From an uncultured Eubacteriales bacterium (GTDB lineage Bacteria > Bacillota > Clostridia > Oscillospirales > UBA644), in NCBI GenBank assembly GCA_934501435.1, contig CAKSTW010000006.1, positions 62,001 to 126,000 on the forward strand: a stretch of DNA of 64,000 bases. The letters are read 5' to 3'. The number at the start of each line of letters is the position of its first letter. Positions within the stretch are counted from its first letter, which is position 1. A program made the translations under genes and the position numbers. The notes below the pieces were generated by a model. It made no database searches, had not been told where the DNA came from, and saw nothing but the letters and a program-made list of their open reading frames with translations. Shown in pieces: positions 53,348-62,348 of this stretch.

Positions 53348-54058
53348 TCAGCCTCCGAGATAGGCTTTTTTGATCTTATCGTCGTTGAGAAGTTCGTTTC
53401 CTGTTCCGGTCATTGAAATGTTTCCGGTTTCAAGGACGTACGCCCTGTCGGAGATCGCGAGAGATTTTCCCGCATTCTGTTCGACAAGAAGAATCGTCGT
53501 TCCCTCATTGTGTATCTCCTTGATAATATCAAAGACCTGATTTACAAGGAGCGGAGAAAGTCCCATCGACGGTTCGTCGAGCATAAGCAGTTTCGGGCGG
53601 CTCATAAGCGCTCTGCCGATCGCGAGCATCTGCTGTTCTCCGCCTGAAAGCGTTCCTGCGACCTGATTTTTCCTTTCTTCAAGTCTCGGGAATTTCTTAT
53701 AGACGTTCTTTATGTCTTCTTTTATCGACGCGCTGTTTTTTCTTGTATGCGCTCCGAGAAGAATATTTTCGTAGACTGTCAGTTCCTGGAAAATTCTTCT
53801 TCCCTCAGGAACCTGAGTCATTCCGAGTTCGACTATCTTATGGGACGGCATCTTCGTAATATCCGTCCCGTTATAAGTAACGGAGCCGGATTTTATCGGA
53901 ATAAGGCCCATAATGCTGTGCATCGTCGTGGTTTTTCCCGCGCCGTTCGCCCCGATAAGGGTTACTATTTCGCCCTCGTTTACTTCAAAACTTATTCCCT
54001 TGAGCGCCTGGATGACGCCGTAGTAAACACGGAGGTCATGTACTTCGAGTAATGCCAT
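53348..54058 (-). CDS. livF: Branched-chain amino-acid ABC transporter ATPase LivF
   Basis: A 236-residue ATPase. GANGAGKTTTMHSI (Walker A), LSGGEQQMLAIGRALM (signature), LMLDEPSMGLSP (Walker B), LVEQNA (switch His replaced by Gln, normal for LivF). It forms a heterodimer with LivG. Behind AAGGAGG. Confidence 0.97.
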   Translation of the reverse strand: MALLEVHDLRVYYGVIQALKGISFEVNEGEIVTLIGANGAGKTTTMHSIMGLIPIKSGSVTYNGTDITKMPSHKIVELGMTQVPEGRRIFQELTVYENILLGAHTRKNSASIKEDIKNVYKKFPRLEERKNQVAGTLSGGEQQMLAIGRALMSRPKLLMLDEPSMGLSPLLVNQVFDIIKEIHNEGTTILLVEQNAGKSLAISDRAYVLETGNISMTGTGNELLNDDKIKKAYLGG

Positions 54059-54070
54059 ATCGTTTCCTCC

Positions 54071-54841
54071 TTATTTTCCGATGTACGCTTCGACAACCTG
54101 AGGATTGTTAAGCGCTTCAGCAGTGTTGCCCTGCGCGATGACCGTTCCGAAATTGAGAACGGAGACCTCGTCGCAAAGCCCGGAAACGAACTTCAGGTCA
54201 TGTTCGATAATCAGGATAGTCATATCGAACTTATCTCTTATGAATCTTATTGTTTCCATAAGTTCGGCGGTCTCGTTCGGGTTCATGCCCGCGGCGGGTT
54301 CGTCGAGAAGCAGCAGTTTCGGGTCTGTCGCCAAGGCTCTTGTTATTTCGAGTTTACGCTGTTTTCCGTAAGGAAGATTGCAGGCAAGGTTGTTTCTTTC
54401 GTCTTCAAGATCGAAAACGCGGAGAAGTTCTTTCGCTCTGTTTCTCATTGCGGTTTCAGTCTTAAAATGTTTCGGAAGACGAAGCATGCTTACAAAAGGA
54501 TTGCATTTGAATTCTTCGTGATTGTGAAGACCTACCATGACGTTTCTTATAACGCTCATATTGTTGAAAAGGCGTATATTCTGAAACGTACGCGCAATTC
54601 CCTTTTTGTTTATTTCCTGCTGGCTTTTACCCGTGAGGTCTTCGCCGTCGAGGAAAAATTTGCCGCAGGTCGGCTGATAAACGCCCGTTATCATATTGAA
54701 AATGGTCGTTTTACCGGCGCCGTTGGGACCTATAAGTCCGTATATCTGATTTTTCTTTATATCAAGGTTGATATGCTGCGCGGCTTTAAGTCCGCCGAAA
54801 GAAATTCCGAGGTCTTCGGTTCTGAGAATCGTATTGCTCAT
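54071..54841 (-). CDS. livG: Branched-chain amino-acid ABC transporter ATPase LivG
   Basis: A 256-residue ATPase. GPNGAGKTTIFNMITG (Walker A), LPYGKQRKLEITRALA (signature), LLLDEPAAGMNP (Walker B), IIEHDLKFV (switch His). Its start shares one base with the livM stop. Confidence 0.97.
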   Translation of the reverse strand: MSNTILRTEDLGISFGGLKAAQHINLDIKKNQIYGLIGPNGAGKTTIFNMITGVYQPTCGKFFLDGEDLTGKSQQEINKKGIARTFQNIRLFNNMSVIRNVMVGLHNHEEFKCNPFVSMLRLPKHFKTETAMRNRAKELLRVFDLEDERNNLACNLPYGKQRKLEITRALATDPKLLLLDEPAAGMNPNETAELMETIRFIRDKFDMTILIIEHDLKFVSGLCDEVSVLNFGTVIAQGNTAEALNNPQVVEAYIGK

Positions 54842-55983
54842 CAGTTCTGACCTCCTTTATCTTTTTTATCGGGAACATACGAAGTGTCGGGGGTGAGGTC
54901 CGTGGAAAGCACCGCGTCCATATTTATCTTTGTAGGAACTCTGTCCCACATAGCCTCGTCGTCTTTGATATCGGCGGGAGTTTTCTGTTTTCTGCCTCTG
55001 AAAAGAGACTTGAAGAAGCCGAATATCCTGTCTCTGACGGGGATAAATGCGGGAGCGTTGTTGAACATTACCATAACGATAAGGATTATCGAATAGATAA
55101 GGTATTTAAGCGCAGCAAGGTCTCCGCCGAGAGAAGTGAGTTTTACGTTTACAAAAGTCAGGAGCGCTGCGGAAATAATAGAACCGCTGATGTTTCCCAT
55201 ACCGCCGAGGACGACCATAACGAGAATTTCGATCGAATAGTTATAGTCGAAAGTCGTGTAAACGACAGGGCTTACGTTCGACCCGTACAGAACGCCCGCA
55301 ACGCCCGCAAAGAATGCGGAAAGAACGAATATAAAGAGTTTGTAATAGGTAACGTTTATTCCCATCGCTTTTGCGGCGATCTCGTTGTCTCTGATTGCCG
55401 TAACCGCTCTTCCGTGCTTACTGCGAATGAAGTTCTGAACGATAAAGAGCATTATAAGGACAACGACGAACGCTACGATAAATACGGAAGCGCCGTATTT
55501 CATATCGGTCGTTTTGAAGCCTTTTGCGCCGCCGAAAAACGGGAGATTTTTGACTATCGTACGGACGATCTCACCGAAAGCAAGCGTAACTATTGCAAGG
55601 TAGTCTCCCTTAAGGCGAAGTGCGGGAAGCCCTATGATAAGGCCGAATACCGCAGCGGAAAGACCTCCGACAATCATACCTATAATAAGAACGATAAGTT
55701 TGTTCTGAACTATCGGCAATATCTGCAAAGCGACATAACAGCCGATATTCGCGCCGACGCACATAAAGCCTGCGTGGCCGAGACTGAGTTCGCCCAAAAA
55801 TCCGACGACAAGGTTAAGGGAAACGGCAAGAATAACGCTGTATCCTATTTGAATGAAAAGGCTCGTGTCGGAGCGGCTCAGGTTTCCCGTATAGAAAAGC
55901 GTCGCCGTTATGATGAGAAAAAGACCTACTGCAATATAGTTTATATAATACTTTAATTTGAAACCCTTTTTAGTTTTTCCCAT
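54841..55983 (-). CDS. livM: Branched-chain amino-acid ABC permease LivM
   Basis: A 380-residue permease with about ten helices. The motif region HGRAVTAIRDNEIAAKAMGI is the LivM EAA-like loop; GRSHAGFMC-like start (LSLGHAGFMCVG). The C-terminal cytoplasmic tail of about 50 residues (from FRGRKQKTPADIKDDEAMWD) is longer than in E. coli and charged. Two bases after livH. Confidence 0.95.
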   Translation of the reverse strand: MGKTKKGFKLKYYINYIAVGLFLIITATLFYTGNLSRSDTSLFIQIGYSVILAVSLNLVVGFLGELSLGHAGFMCVGANIGCYVALQILPIVQNKLIVLIIGMIVGGLSAAVFGLIIGLPALRLKGDYLAIVTLAFGEIVRTIVKNLPFFGGAKGFKTTDMKYGASVFIVAFVVVLIMLFIVQNFIRSKHGRAVTAIRDNEIAAKAMGINVTYYKLFIFVLSAFFAGVAGVLYGSNVSPVVYTTFDYNYSIEILVMVVLGGMGNISGSIISAALLTFVNVKLTSLGGDLAALKYLIYSIILIVMVMFNNAPAFIPVRDRIFGFFKSLFRGRKQKTPADIKDDEAMWDRVPTKINMDAVLSTDLTPDTSYVPDKKDKGGQN

Positions 55984-55985
55984 CT

Positions 55986-56852
55986 TTACACCTTCTCTCT
56001 TCTCTTTTTGCCGAGAATACCGGTAGGCTTAACAAGAAGTATCAGAATAAGGATAGAAAACTCGATAGCCGTGGTATACGGAGCAAGCACGGGAACGCTC
56101 AAAGAAAGTTTTTCGATTATTCCCATGAGTATACCGCCGATAACGGCGCCGGGAACAGAACCGATACCGCCGATAACGGAGGCGGTGAACGCCTTGATAC
56201 CGGGCATGGAACCGAGGGTGGGTTCAACGGTCGGTATCTGCATAAGATAGAAAATACTTGCAAAAGTCGCAAGGCAGGAGCCTATCGCAAAAGTCTTGGA
56301 TATTGTCGCGTTTACGTTGATACCCATAAGTTTTGCGGCGGCTTTATCTTCGGAAACAGCAAGCATTGCGCGCCCTGTTTTGGATTTATCTATAAATACG
56401 GTCAGAGCGATCATTATTATTACGGAGACGATAAGCGTAAGGATAGTGGACATATTGAGCTGTGCACTTCCGAAAGAAACGCTTCCCATGTCGACAATCG
56501 TTACGGACAGAGGTTTTGCTCCGAAAATCAGCTGAGCGGTACTCTGCAAAAAGTAACTTACGCCTATTGCCGTTATAAGAACGGCAAGCGGGGACGCGCT
56601 CCTCAGGGGCTTATACGCGAGTTTTTCAATAAATACGCCGAGAGCCGTACATATAATTACTGCGATTATGATGCTGAGCCAGACGTTGCCCATGGTCGCT
56701 ATTCCGACGCAAAGAGTATATGCGCCGACCATTATGATGTCGCCGTGAGCAAAGTTGAGCATTTTGGCAACGCCGTAAACCATGGTGTAGCCGAGTGCGA
56801 TCAACGCGTATATGCTTCCGAGGCTTAAACCGTTTATTATCGTTCCTAACAT
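55986..56852 (-). CDS. livH: Branched-chain amino-acid ABC permease LivH
   Basis: A 288-residue permease with eight or so helices. ALIALGYTMVYGVAKMLNFA and HGDIIMVGAY mark LivH; TGRAMLAVSEDKAAAKLMGI is its EAA-like loop. I choose ATG 56852 (MLGTIING), behind AGAGAGGA; the longer frame covers the intergenic hairpin. Confidence 0.95.
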   Translation of the reverse strand: MLGTIINGLSLGSIYALIALGYTMVYGVAKMLNFAHGDIIMVGAYTLCVGIATMGNVWLSIIIAVIICTALGVFIEKLAYKPLRSASPLAVLITAIGVSYFLQSTAQLIFGAKPLSVTIVDMGSVSFGSAQLNMSTILTLIVSVIIMIALTVFIDKSKTGRAMLAVSEDKAAAKLMGINVNATISKTFAIGSCLATFASIFYLMQIPTVEPTLGSMPGIKAFTASVIGGIGSVPGAVIGGILMGIIEKLSLSVPVLAPYTTAIEFSILILILLVKPTGILGKKRREKV

Positions 56853-56892
56853 GGTTTTATCCTCTCTTCCTGAAAATTTTTCATATAAAACA

Positions 56893-56928
56893 GTATAGGT
56901 CGAAGCCTGAAACATCTTCGACCTATAC
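56893..56928 (-). terminator. Perfect hairpin between livK and livH
   Basis: GTATAGGTCGAAG (56893-56905) and CTTCGACCTATAC (56916-56928) form a perfect 13-base stem with a ten-base loop. The minus strand after it has TGTTTTATATG, a weak tract, so it may act as a partial terminator or a 3'-end stabiliser for the livK mRNA. Confidence 0.7.
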
Positions 56929-56956
56929 ATGACGGTCATTTACAATGACTTAAATG

Positions 56957-58108
56957 TTATTTGGAAAGATCAACGATAACGGGAACTTTGTTGGGAGCGC
57001 CGTTTTCGTTCCAGGTCATGGTGCCGGTAGCGCCGGTATAGGTAAAGTCAGACGAAGTCATGGTCTTGTAAACGATGTCTGCAAGATCTGCAGCCTTGAT
57101 GTTTACGTCTTTGACTTCAGCCTTGGTCATTGCCGAAGCAATAGCCTTTACAACGTCGTAGGCGTCAGCCGCGAACTGGTCGGGATCTTTATTGTATTTT
57201 TCTCTGTAAGCCTTAACGAAAGACGAAACGGTCTCGTCGGTGCTGTTCAGGTCAAACGGAGTGATATATTTTACTACATTGGGAATGCTGTTGGTCTTTA
57301 TGGAATCCGCAACGCCGTCAAGTCCGTCGCAGCCGAAGAGAACCGCACTGCAACCGATCTTTTTAGCTTCCTGAGCGATAAGTCCGGCTTCGGTGTAGTA
57401 GATCGGAAGGAAGATAACGTCGCAGTCTTTAAGCGCGGCAACCTGCGTGGAAAAGTCTCTGTTGCTGTCGCTGTTGAATTTCTGAACACTGTAATCGGTC
57501 TTGCCGAGTTCTTTCATTTTGGTTTCGAAAGCATCGAAAATACCGGTGGAATAGGTATCGCTTTCATCATAGATAACGCCTATCTTTGTGTAGGTCTTTA
57601 CAAGTTCCTCAGCAGCAAGATAGCCCTGGTCGGGGTCGCCGAAACAAACGCGGAAAGCATATTTGTTAACGACAACGTCTGCAGCGGAAGCGGACGGGGT
57701 CATAAAGAACAGATTGTCGGCATTCGCTTTGTCTGCAAAAGTAAGACAGGGATTGGTGGTAACGCTTCCGAGAGATATCTGCATACCTGCATCCATAAGG
57801 GTGTCGTAAGCGACGCCGGCTTTTTCGGGATCGTTTTCGTCGTCTTTCATGTCGAAATTGATCTTGTAGCCGTTGATACCTCCTGCCGCGTTGATCTCGT
57901 CAACAGCAAGCTGAGCGCCTTCCTTGACCGAGTTTCCGTACTGAGCAGCGCTGCCGGTAAGAGGACCGGTTCCGCCGAAGTACCATGTTCCGTCGGCAGT
58001 CGTGCCGCCGTTGTTTTCTTTTGTCTCTCCGCAAGCCGCGAAACAAGCCGCAATCATTACGAGAGCGAGAATCATACATACGATTTTTGCTGCATAATTC
58101 TTTTTCAT
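56957..58108 (-). CDS. livK: Branched-chain amino-acid binding lipoprotein LivK
   Basis: A 383-residue type I periplasmic binding-fold protein with signal and lipobox (MIAACFAACG; either IAAC or FAAC is possible). Blocks typical of the Leu/Ile/Val-binding family are GTGPLTGSAAQYGNSV-like and INAAGGINGYKINF, FMTPSASAADVVV, and RVCFGDPDQGYLAAE. ATG 58108 (MKKNYAA). Codon choice is stronger than average, as expected for an abundant binding protein. A TATAAT lies about 35 bases upstream; the -35 is weak. Confidence 0.95.
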   Translation of the reverse strand: MKKNYAAKIVCMILALVMIAACFAACGETKENNGGTTADGTWYFGGTGPLTGSAAQYGNSVKEGAQLAVDEINAAGGINGYKINFDMKDDENDPEKAGVAYDTLMDAGMQISLGSVTTNPCLTFADKANADNLFFMTPSASAADVVVNKYAFRVCFGDPDQGYLAAEELVKTYTKIGVIYDESDTYSTGIFDAFETKMKELGKTDYSVQKFNSDSNRDFSTQVAALKDCDVIFLPIYYTEAGLIAQEAKKIGCSAVLFGCDGLDGVADSIKTNSIPNVVKYITPFDLNSTDETVSSFVKAYREKYNKDPDQFAADAYDVVKAIASAMTKAEVKDVNIKAADLADIVYKTMTSSDFTYTGATGTMTWNENGAPNKVPVIVDLSK

Positions 58109-58170
58109 TTTACACATCTTCTTTCTTTGTTTTTTTCTATATTAAAATTATATAGACCGGATTTTAAGAT

Positions 58171-59466
58171 TTATCTTCCCATGGATTTTTCCTGTTCGCG
58201 TCTGGCTTTTTCGTCTTCCTGCTTCTGCCATTCCTGCGCTTCGAGCCATTCTTTTCTGACTTTGTCGTAGACTTCGTCGGGAATTTCGTAATCGCCTTCG
58301 CCCGTGATGGGAGCATGGTATTCGCCCTCGCCCCAAGTACACCAGTAATCATGTCTGTACGCTTCGCGTTCTTCTTTGTTTCTGAAATTCGGAACGTCGT
58401 ACGGCTGATTGTGGTTACATATCGACTTGTAAGCAAGAATTCCGGGGATAGCCATATCGAGAGCGGAGTAAACGTCGATTATATTGTCAAGTCCGTCTTT
58501 CTTGCCCATCATAGCCTCAACGAAGTAGTGAATGGGATAGAAGTCGGAACCGCCGTGACCGAGAGTGTGTGCCGCAAGGTCCGTTTCGACGATGGGTTCG
58601 GGAACATACGTCACGTGCTGTTTGCTTATTCTGTCGTCGTAAACGTGAACGGTATGAAGATTTTCGTCCCATCTGTCGGACTCTGCCATTGCGTCTTTAC
58701 CGTAAATCGAATACCAGATAGCGGCGGGTTCTCTCTTCATATATCCGTGAATGGATTTGACCATGGCGCCGTTTTCCATCTGAATAATTTCCATGGCGCC
58801 CTCGGCGGCACGGTAGCCGAGTTTCTGCATTCTTTCGGTCGGTTTGTTTTCAATACCGATAACTCTAACGGGTCTGAGTCCTGTAATATGTACGATAGGA
58901 CCGAAACTGTGGGTATTGTAGAAAGTCGAGTTGAAACAGTTTCTCCAGTGATTTTTTTCACCGTAAGTAATGTCTCTCCAGATTCCTTCGCAGTCGTGGA
59001 TATATTCGCCCTCACCGTGAACGAATTCGCCGAGTTTACCCTCTCTGTAAAGTTTTCTCATTTCGGAAGTAGCTCTGAAATAGCAGTAGTTTTCGAGGTA
59101 AGCGAATATTTTTCCGCTTTCTTCGACCGCTTCGCAGAGTTCTACGGCTTCGGCAAGATTTTTGCATGGCTGAACTTCGGTCGCGACATGCATGCCCTTT
59201 TTAAGGCAACGGATAGCGTAAGGTGCGTGTTCGTGAGCATAGTTTGCAAGGATAACGGCGTCCATATCGTGTTCGATGAATTTATCGAAGTCGGTATACA
59301 TGGTGACGTTAAGTCCTTTTTCTTCCGCCATTTCGGCGCATCTGTCGAGCAGGTATTCGTATTTATCGCAGATAGCGACAAGTTCCGCATCGGGATATCC
59401 GGCAACAGTGTCTATCATAACTCTGCCGCGGCCCGCTCCGAAAACGCCTATCTTGATCTTGTCCAT
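58171..59466 (-). CDS. Gfo/Idh/MocA family oxidoreductase
   Basis: A 431-residue NAD(P)-dependent enzyme. Rossmann domain (KIGVFGAGRGRVMID), the catalytic-region motif EVQPCKNLAEAVEL with the usual EKP changed to EVQP, and a second domain with MVKSIHGYMKREPA. The tail (from about 405) is very charged (EWQKQEDEKARREQEKSMGR) and may be a coiled coil. Substrate, likely a sugar or inositol derivative, cannot be told. It is monocistronic; weak ribosome-binding site GCGAG. Confidence 0.88.
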   Translation of the reverse strand: MDKIKIGVFGAGRGRVMIDTVAGYPDAELVAICDKYEYLLDRCAEMAEEKGLNVTMYTDFDKFIEHDMDAVILANYAHEHAPYAIRCLKKGMHVATEVQPCKNLAEAVELCEAVEESGKIFAYLENYCYFRATSEMRKLYREGKLGEFVHGEGEYIHDCEGIWRDITYGEKNHWRNCFNSTFYNTHSFGPIVHITGLRPVRVIGIENKPTERMQKLGYRAAEGAMEIIQMENGAMVKSIHGYMKREPAAIWYSIYGKDAMAESDRWDENLHTVHVYDDRISKQHVTYVPEPIVETDLAAHTLGHGGSDFYPIHYFVEAMMGKKDGLDNIIDVYSALDMAIPGILAYKSICNHNQPYDVPNFRNKEEREAYRHDYWCTWGEGEYHAPITGEGDYEIPDEVYDKVRKEWLEAQEWQKQEDEKARREQEKSMGR

Positions 59467-59502
59467 ATTTTAACTCGCTTTCATATAAATATTTTATAAC
59501 AA

Positions 59503-59531
59503 AGAATATCACATTCAAATAGGTTTGTCAA
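59503..59531 (-). promoter_or_regulatory. Promoter of the Gfo/Idh/MocA gene
   Basis: Minus strand: TTGACA (59531-59526), 17-base spacer ending TGA, TATTCT (59508-59503). Confidence 0.85.
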
Positions 59532-59576
59532 GGCTTTCGACCGTCTGTCACGAACAATTCAAAAACTTGAAAAAAA

Positions 59577-62345
59577 TTATTCAAAATATTGTTTTAAGAA
59601 CTGTCCCGTAAAGGATTTTTTGCACTTCGCAATGTCTTTCGGAGTACCCGTCGCGATGACCGTTCCTCCGCCGTCTCCCCCCTCGGGTCCGAGGTCGATA
59701 ACATAGTCCGAACACTTGATAACATCAAGGTTATGCTCTATTACGACAACGCTGTTTCCCGCGTCGACAAGTCTCTGCAAAACCCTGATAAGCTGATGAA
59801 CGTCGGCGGAGTGAAGTCCCGTCGTTGGTTCGTCGAGTATATAGAGAGTATGTCCGCTGTATTTTTTCGAAAGTTCGGTCGCGAGTTTGACGCGCTGCGC
59901 TTCGCCTCCCGAAAGAGTGGTCGACGACTGCCCTATCTTGATATAGCCGAGCCCGACATCGTAAAGTGTCTTTAATTTTCTGTAAATTACGGGAATATTC
60001 TCGAAGAATTTCATACCCTCTTCGACCGTCATATCCAGAACGTCGAAAATGTTTTTGCCGTTATAGCGGACTTCAAGAGTCTCTCTGTTGTAGCGTTTGC
60101 CGTTGCAGACGTCGCAGGGAACGTAGACGTCGGGCAAAAAGTGCATTTCGATTTTGAGAATCCCGTCGCCGCTGCACGCTTCGCAGCGCCCTCCCTGAAC
60201 GTTAAAGGAAAAACGGTTCGGCTTATACCCTCTTGCAAGGGCTTCGGGAGTTCTGGCGAAAAGATTTCTTATTTCGTTAAAGACGCCCGTATAAGTTGCG
60301 GGATTCGACCTCGGGGTTCTGCCTATCGGACTTTGGTCTATATTGATTATCCCGTCGATATTTTCAGCGCCGAGAATATCTTTGCATTTTCCGGGAACAA
60401 GGTTCGATTCGTTGATCTTTACCATCAGCGATTTATACAGGACTTCGTTTACGAGCGTTGATTTTCCGGAACCGGAGACCCCCGTCACCGCCGTCATGAC
60501 GCCGAGCGGAAATTCGACGTCGATATTTTTCAGATTGTTTTCCGCCGCGCCGACGACCTTGATTTTTTTATCGGTCACGGGACGGTATTTTTCGGGAATT
60601 TCTATTTTCTTTCTGCCCGAAAGGTACATTCCAGTTATGGATTTTTCATTTTTGATAATTTCGTCGCAGGTCCCCGCGGCAACGACCTCTCCGCCGTGAA
60701 CGCCCGCGCCCGGACCTATATCGACGATATAGTCGGACTGCCGCATCGTATCCTCGTCATGCTCAACGACGATAACGGTATTTCCCAGATCGCGGAGTTT
60801 TTTCAGCGTATCGAGAAGTTTCTGATTATCGCGCTGATGAAGACCGATGCTCGGTTCGTCGAGAATATACAGAACGCCCATAAGGGACGAACCTATCTGC
60901 GTTGCAAGCCTTATTCGCTGCGCTTCGCCTCCCGACAACGTTGCCGCCGAACGCGCAAGGGTAAGATAGCCGAGACCGACGTTCTGCAGAAACATAAGTC
61001 TCGATTTTATTTCCTTTACGATCTCCGCCGCGACCTTCGAGTCTTTTTCCGAAAGTTTAAGATTCGAAATATATTCATAAGCCTTTGTTACCGGAAGAGA
61101 ACAGAATTCAAACATATTGAGGTTTCCGACCGTAACCGCGCGGGCAACCTCGTTGAGCCTCGCTCCGCGGCAATCCTGACAGAGTTTGTGGCTCATCAGT
61201 CTTTCGGTCGCATATCTCGTGTAAAGGCTCGTCGTGCTTTTATAACGTCTTTCGATAGTCGGGATAATCCCCTCGTAGAATTCGTTTCCGTAAAGGATTT
61301 CATCAAGTCCCTGCGGATCGAGGTTTTTTATCGGCGTTGAGAGTTTGTCTCCGTATTTTTTCAGGATATCGCCGTAAGTTCTGAGCAGCGACGGATTTTC
61401 AAGCAGGCTGCTAAATCCCATTGCCTTTACGGGTTCCTGCAGGAAGGAAAGTTTTCTGTCGGGAATAACAAGATTCGGATCAATGGTATTTATTACTCCG
61501 AGACCCGAACAGGTCGGACACGCTCCCATGGGATTATTAAAGGAAAACATTCTCGGAGCAAGTTCTTCTATTGAAATGTCGTGGTCGGGACAGGTATATT
61601 TAAGCGAAAAAAGTTGGGTCTCTTCGGTATCGGGGTCCATTGTAAGAACAAGCCCTCCCGAAAGATGAGCCGCCGTTTCACAGGAATCGGTAAGTCTCTT
61701 CTGTATATCTCCGCGGATAACAAGTCTGTCGACGATAACTTCTATATTATGTTTCTGATTTTTATTGAGCGGAATTTTTTCGTCAAGGTCGTAGATTATG
61801 CCGTCAACCCTTACTCTTACATATCCGCTTCTCTTATACCCCTCGAAATTCTTCTGATATTCGCCTTTTCTTCCTCTGACGACGGGAGCAAGGATATAAA
61901 CCTTTTTCCCGTCGCCCGATTCGGTTATCCTGTCGACTATCTGGTCTATTGTCTGCTGTCTGATCTCCTTGCCGCAGACGGGACAGTGCGGAACGCCGAC
62001 TCTCGCGTAAAGAAGTCTTAAATAGTCATAGATCTCGGTAACCGTTCCTACGGTTGAACGCGGATTTTTCGACGTCGTTTTCTGGTCTATCGAAATTGCG
62101 GGGGAAAGTCCGTCGATATAGTCGACGTCGGGTTTGCCTTTTCTGTCAAGGAACATACGGGCGTAAGACGACAGAGACTCGACATAGCGTCTCTGCCCCT
62201 CCGCATATATGGTGTCAAACGCAAGAGAAGTCTTTCCCGAACCCGAAAGTCCCGTAAAAACGATAAGTTTGTTTCTCGGAATGGTCAGGTCGATATTTTT
62301 AAGATTATTTTCTCTTGCGCCCTTTATTACAATATCTTCTCTCAT
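59577..62345 (-). CDS. uvrA: Excinuclease ABC subunit A
   Basis: A 922-residue UvrA with two ABC ATPase modules: GLSGSGKTSLAFDTIYAEGQ and GVSGSGKSTLVNEVLY (Walker A), LSGGEAQRIRLA and LSGGEAQRVKLA (signatures). Zinc fingers CPVCGKEIRQQ, CPTCSGLG and CEACSGDG with CDVCNGKRY are intact. It locates DNA damage and loads UvrB. Three bases after uvrB; no clear terminator follows. Confidence 0.98.
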   Translation of the reverse strand: MREDIVIKGARENNLKNIDLTIPRNKLIVFTGLSGSGKTSLAFDTIYAEGQRRYVESLSSYARMFLDRKGKPDVDYIDGLSPAISIDQKTTSKNPRSTVGTVTEIYDYLRLLYARVGVPHCPVCGKEIRQQTIDQIVDRITESGDGKKVYILAPVVRGRKGEYQKNFEGYKRSGYVRVRVDGIIYDLDEKIPLNKNQKHNIEVIVDRLVIRGDIQKRLTDSCETAAHLSGGLVLTMDPDTEETQLFSLKYTCPDHDISIEELAPRMFSFNNPMGACPTCSGLGVINTIDPNLVIPDRKLSFLQEPVKAMGFSSLLENPSLLRTYGDILKKYGDKLSTPIKNLDPQGLDEILYGNEFYEGIIPTIERRYKSTTSLYTRYATERLMSHKLCQDCRGARLNEVARAVTVGNLNMFEFCSLPVTKAYEYISNLKLSEKDSKVAAEIVKEIKSRLMFLQNVGLGYLTLARSAATLSGGEAQRIRLATQIGSSLMGVLYILDEPSIGLHQRDNQKLLDTLKKLRDLGNTVIVVEHDEDTMRQSDYIVDIGPGAGVHGGEVVAAGTCDEIIKNEKSITGMYLSGRKKIEIPEKYRPVTDKKIKVVGAAENNLKNIDVEFPLGVMTAVTGVSGSGKSTLVNEVLYKSLMVKINESNLVPGKCKDILGAENIDGIINIDQSPIGRTPRSNPATYTGVFNEIRNLFARTPEALARGYKPNRFSFNVQGGRCEACSGDGILKIEMHFLPDVYVPCDVCNGKRYNRETLEVRYNGKNIFDVLDMTVEEGMKFFENIPVIYRKLKTLYDVGLGYIKIGQSSTTLSGGEAQRVKLATELSKKYSGHTLYILDEPTTGLHSADVHQLIRVLQRLVDAGNSVVVIEHNLDVIKCSDYVIDLGPEGGDGGGTVIATGTPKDIAKCKKSFTGQFLKQYFE

Positions 62346-62348
62346 AAT

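Noticed and set aside
56954..58270. 438-codon plus-strand open frame over livK
   Set aside because: Shadow of livK, with Val/Phe/Ser bias and no start signal.
58315..59499. 394-codon plus-strand open frame over the Gfo/Idh gene
   Set aside because: Antisense shadow; composition is the complement of codon bias and no ribosome-binding site is seen.
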